From an uncultured Actinomyces sp. (GTDB lineage Bacteria; Actinomycetota; Actinomycetes; Actinomycetales; Actinomycetaceae), in the NCBI GenBank assembly GCA_902773415.1, contig CACYEE010000226.1:1-7431 (forward strand): 7,431 nucleotides of DNA, given 5' to 3'. Position 1 is the first letter of the stretch. Each line of letters starts with the position of its first letter. The notes beneath the pieces are model-generated. The model did not search any database. It was not told where the DNA came from and worked only from the letters and a program-made list of their open reading frames with translations. Positions 5,920-7,431 of the stretch are shown here, in pieces. Made by a program: the position numbers and the translations under genes.

Positions 5920-5966
5920 GCGGAAACCTCCCGATTGGGGACGGGCTCCAATCGGGAGGTTTCCGC
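5920..5966. repeat. 47-bp hairpin element with 19-bp perfect arms between pdxK and the HD gene
   Basis: The arm GCGGAAACCTCCCGATTGG (5920-5938) is matched exactly by its reverse complement at 5948-5966 around a 9-nt loop. A G-T and a G-C pair can extend the stem to 21, leaving loop ACGGG. The left arm and loop contain GATTGGGGAC, shared with the element at 990-1014. After the stem comes CAAGGC, not a T-tract, so it is not a classical Rho-independent terminator, though such a stable stem could still stop transcription or protect the pdxK mRNA 3' end. A dispersed REP-like repeat is the likelier origin. Confidence 0.85.
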
Positions 5967-6007
5967 CAAGGCTCGACCCGGGCGCCGCACAGGGGCCGGC
6001 GCGCCGG

Positions 6008-6013
6008 TACCAT
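6008..6013 (+). promoter_or_regulatory. Possible -10 box (TACCAT) for leaderless HD-domain gene
   Basis: TACCAT is followed by 7 nt and then the ATG at 6021, the spacing expected for a leaderless transcript. It overlaps the alternative ATG at 6012, which would then not be transcribed. No -35 is evident (CCGCAC at 17-bp spacing). Confidence 0.4.
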
Positions 6014-6020
6014 GAGGGCC

Positions 6021-6713
6021 ATGACCTCCCCCTATCTGAACGCCGCACACGAATTCGTGCTCGAACACCTCCTGGACGACGCCTCCGGCATCGACCCCGC
6101 TACCCGCCGCTACCGCTACCACCACTGCCTTCGCGTCGCCGCAATCGGCCGGAAGGTTGCCGAAGCCGAAGGGCTCGACGCGGACCGGCTCGAGCTTGCC
6201 TGCCTCCTGCACGATGTCGGCAAATTCGATTCGGTTCGCCCTTGGGACCACGGCCGGACCGGCGCACGCCTGGCGCGGGACTTCCTTGCGCGGCTCGGCA
6301 TGGACGAGGTCGAACGCGAGGAGATTTGCCAGGGCATCGCCATGCACACCGACGGCCTGTGGAACGACCCGGAGGACTCGCCCGACTATGCGGGCGCGGC
6401 CGGCTGGGATTCGGAGCCGAGCATTCTGGCCCGCTCGGTGGGCGATTGCGACAACGTCGACCGCTACGGCACCTACCGGATCTACGACACGATGGCATGG
6501 TGGGGCTTCCGCGAACTTGCCGTCGGCGAGCAGATCGAGCGGATCGACGCATATCTCGCGAAAATCGGGCGTGAGGCCGGCTACCGGTGCGCGACGGCCA
6601 CCTGCCAGGCCCTGTGGGAGGCCGCGCTCGCCGAGCACCGTGCCTTCTTCACGCGCCTGCGCGCGCAGATTGCGACCGCCCGCGCCTACCAGGGCGAGCC
6701 CCCGCGCCACTGA
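6021..6713 (+). CDS. HD-domain metal-dependent phosphohydrolase
   Basis: A 230-residue protein of the HD superfamily, which hydrolyses phosphate esters of nucleotides or related compounds using bound metal. Metal ligands are visible: H35 (in YRYHHCLRV, H34 or H35), H64-D65 within LLHDVGKF, then H77 (WDHGRTGA), H109 (AMHTDG) and an aspartate in GDCDNVDRYG (142-150). The fold is all-helical and cytosolic, with no added GGDEF, EAL or ACT domain. Its substrate is unknown, and no gene name is justified. The start at 6021 is preferred because a TACCAT -10 lies 7 nt upstream. An ATG at 6012 would add three residues and has no ribosome-binding site. The stop lies 6 nt before palindrome copy 2. It follows pdxK in the same direction, but the 47-bp hairpin and own promoter argue against one operon. 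Confidence 0.87.
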   Translation: MTSPYLNAAHEFVLEHLLDDASGIDPATRRYRYHHCLRVAAIGRKVAEAEGLDADRLELACLLHDVGKFDSVRPWDHGRTGARLARDFLARLGMDEVEREEICQGIAMHTDGLWNDPEDSPDYAGAAGWDSEPSILARSVGDCDNVDRYGTYRIYDTMAWWGFRELAVGEQIERIDAYLAKIGREAGYRCATATCQALWEAALAEHRAFFTRLRAQIATARAYQGEPPRH

Positions 6714-6719
6714 CCAGCG

Positions 6720-6750
6720 CGTATCAATGGTGTCAGACACCATTGATACG
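6720..6750. repeat. 31-bp perfect palindrome, copy 2
   Basis: The same 15-bp arms as copy 1 (CGTATCAATGGTGTC) surround a central A at 6735. It fills most of the 49-bp gap between the HD-domain stop and the SprT-like start. Its last base abuts the TACACT -10 of the downstream gene, so it spans the -35 and spacer positions. In RNA it would fold into a 15-bp stem just after the HD-domain stop codon, so it could also end or stabilise that transcript. CACTGACC (6708-6715) and CACTGGCC (6753-6760) flank it, a possible but imperfect target duplication. Confidence 0.9.
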
Positions 6751-6756
6751 TACACT
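6751..6756 (+). promoter_or_regulatory. -10 box (TACACT) for leaderless SprT-like gene
   Basis: TACACT is followed by GGCCGA and then the ATG at 6763, so the transcript should begin at the start codon. The -35 position (6728-6733, TGGTGT) and the 17-bp spacer lie entirely inside the palindrome. No ribosome-binding site precedes the ATG. Confidence 0.6.
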
Positions 6757-6762
6757 GGCCGA

Positions 6763-7206
6763 ATGGACCTCGCCAACGCCGAAACCCTCGCTCGCGCCTA
6801 CATGGACGCCCACGGACTTGCCGACTGGAGCTTCGGCTTCGACCGGGCCAAACGCCGCCTCGGCCAGACCGACTACGCCACCCGTACCATCACCATCTCG
6901 CGCCACTACGCCGAAAACGGCGACCGGGAACTCGTCCGCAACACCATGCTCCACGAAATCGCGCACGCCCTCGTCGGCCCCGGCCAGGGCCACGGCGCCG
7001 CCTGGCAGGAACAGGCCCGCACCCTCGGCATCGACCCCCGCGCCACCGCGCACGACGTCCCCGAGCTGCCCGCGAAATACATCGGCACCTGCCCCAACGG
7101 ACACGCCCACACCCGCTACCGCCGCCCGCGCGGCCAGCACTCCTGCCTCGCATGCGCGCCGCGATTCGACGGACGCTACCTCATTCGCTGGGTCCGGCAA
7201 TACTGA
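6763..7206 (+). CDS. SprT-like zinc metalloprotease domain protein
   Basis: A 147-residue protein with a SprT-like domain. The zincin motif is HEIAH (H64, E65, H68) and the third zinc ligand is probably H77 in GHGAAW. The family includes eukaryotic Spartan, which cleaves DNA-crosslinked proteins; the role of bacterial members is mostly undefined, so a DNA-repair role here is only a suggestion. The C-terminal part (108-140) looks like the zinc ribbon seen in relatives, with C110 and a C128-x2-C131 pair. The fourth ligand of the usual CxxC...CxxC is not a cysteine; H114 or H116 may stand in. It has no signal peptide or membrane segment. The start at 6763 gives the full SprT-like N-terminus and follows a -10 box by 6 nt. 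The same frame is open far upstream inside the HD gene, which is not coding. Confidence 0.88.
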   Translation: MDLANAETLARAYMDAHGLADWSFGFDRAKRRLGQTDYATRTITISRHYAENGDRELVRNTMLHEIAHALVGPGQGHGAAWQEQARTLGIDPRATAHDVPELPAKYIGTCPNGHAHTRYRRPRGQHSCLACAPRFDGRYLIRWVRQY

Positions 7207-7217
7207 AACGCCCTGTC

Positions 7218-7247
7218 GCGACGCGAGCCTGGCACGCTCCGCGTCGC
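7218..7247 (+). terminator. GC-rich hairpin after the SprT-like gene, possible terminator
   Basis: GCGACGC-GAGC (7218-7228) pairs with GCTC-C-GCGTCGC (7236-7247), with one bulged C and a 7-nt loop. It begins 11 nt after the stop codon, a usual place for a terminator. There is no U-tract, so termination would be of the U-less kind proposed for actinobacteria. Confidence 0.45.
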
Positions 7248-7254
7248 CCTCGCC

Positions 7255-7272
7255 CGGGCCGCCGGCGGCCCG
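7255..7272. repeat. 18-bp perfect GC palindrome
   Basis: CGGGCCGCCGGCGGCCCG is fully self-complementary. It lies 7 bp after the hairpin at 7218-7247 and upstream of the rightward promoter at 7325. It could add to termination or be an operator; at all-GC composition, chance is also plausible. Confidence 0.4.
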
Positions 7273-7324
7273 CCCCTCCGCGCCTTTCGACGGTCTCTCC
7301 TCGCGCGCGAACGCATCCGCGCGC

Positions 7325-7330
7325 TATTCT
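7325..7330 (+). promoter_or_regulatory. -10 box (TATTCT) of a rightward gene at the window edge
   Basis: TATTCT is a good -10 in very GC-rich surroundings, 32 nt before a full AAGGAG. No clear -35 at 17 bp (CGCGCG). Transcription would start near 7337. Confidence 0.5.
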
Positions 7331-7361
7331 TGGGGAAGGCGACACGGCCGAAAGAAGCGGC

Positions 7362-7367
7362 AAGGAG
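7362..7367 (+). promoter_or_regulatory. Ribosome-binding site (AAGGAG) without a standard start codon
   Basis: A perfect AAGGAG, identical to that of ilvA. The expected start zone (4-10 nt downstream) contains ATTCACGACGAA, in which no ATG, GTG or TTG occurs. ACG at 7372 (4-nt spacing) or 7375 (7-nt spacing) is the nearest near-cognate codon. Confidence 0.55.
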
Positions 7368-7374
7368 ATTCACG

Positions 7375-7431
7375 ACGAACGGCAGCCTCGACGCACACAG
7401 CAACACGCCCCGCGCCCCCGGCAGCGACGCC
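7375..7431 (+). CDS. Possible 5' end of a gene running off the right edge, apparent ACG start
   Basis: The frame from ACG at 7375 stays open to the end of the window and reads TNGSLDAHSNTPRAPGSDA, a hydrophilic, Ala/Pro/Ser-rich tail of the kind often found at actinobacterial N-termini. The promoter and AAGGAG upstream make a gene here likely. The start is uncertain: ACG at 7372 or 7375, ATT at 7368, or a TTG at 7330 in the same frame that overlaps the -10 box and is unlikely. An ATG-to-ACG mutation or a sequence error would also explain it. No function can be given from 19 residues. Confidence 0.3.

Noticed and set aside
4658..6022. 455-residue N-terminal extension of the hydrolase frame
   Set aside because: The extension is antisense to pdxK and spans the 31-bp palindrome; the homologous N-terminus begins at the ATG at 4657.
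4799..6750. CRISPR array or composite transposon ends
   Set aside because: There are only two repeats, about 1.9 kb apart and separated by complete genes. No spacers, transposase or clear target duplications accompany them.
6157..6762. 202-residue upstream extension of the SprT-like frame
   Set aside because: It overlaps the HD-domain gene in another frame and translates the palindrome; a -10 box directly precedes the ATG at 6763.

Overview
This window comes from a high-GC bacterium, most likely an actinomycete (Actinomycetota). The evidence is the strongly C/G-ending codon use, a Corynebacterium-type short threonine deaminase, TANNNT-type -10 boxes with little or no -35, and three genes whose -10 box sits 6-7 nt before the start codon, as in leaderless actinobacterial genes. 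I cannot name the genus. No tRNA, rRNA, transposase gene or CRISPR array is visible.

Layout, left to right. Positions 1-217 hold no gene but carry a good leftward promoter (TTGGGT-17-TACTTA, positions 115-143) and what would be the structured leader of a gene lying left of the window. A leftward CYTH-domain protein (218-868) is followed by a C-rich, G-poor gap of about 450 bp containing one REP-like hairpin. Then come rightward ilvA (threonine ammonia-lyase, 1320-2609) and a small soluble PlsC-family acyltransferase (2672-3301), 62 bp apart and possibly co-transcribed. A leftward proline-iminopeptidase-type hydrolase (3323-4657) converges on them. It is separated from rightward pdxK (B. subtilis-type dual-cysteine pyridoxal kinase, 5102-5899) by a 444-bp divergent gap rich in inverted repeats. 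An HD-domain phosphohydrolase (6021-6713) and a SprT-like zinc metalloprotease (6763-7206) follow, both rightward and apparently leaderless. After two GC-rich hairpins, a promoter and a strong ribosome-binding site introduce a gene that runs off the right edge and shows no ordinary start codon.

The genes are mostly housekeeping metabolism and salvage: isoleucine synthesis (IlvA, a PLP enzyme), PLP salvage (PdxK), peptide or amino-acid recycling (Pip), lipid acylation, and nucleotide or polyphosphate hydrolases (HD, CYTH). PdxK makes the cofactor that IlvA uses, but nothing in the layout shows they are co-regulated.

The most unusual content lies between the genes. There are two copies of a 31-bp perfect palindrome (arms CGTATCAATGGTGTC) at 4799-4829 and 6720-6750, and a second hairpin family sharing GATTGGGGAC at 990-1014 and 5920-5966, the latter with 19-bp perfect arms. 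They look like dispersed REP/MITE-type elements. One palindrome ends on the base just before the -10 box of the SprT-like gene, so it forms that promoter's whole -35 and spacer region.
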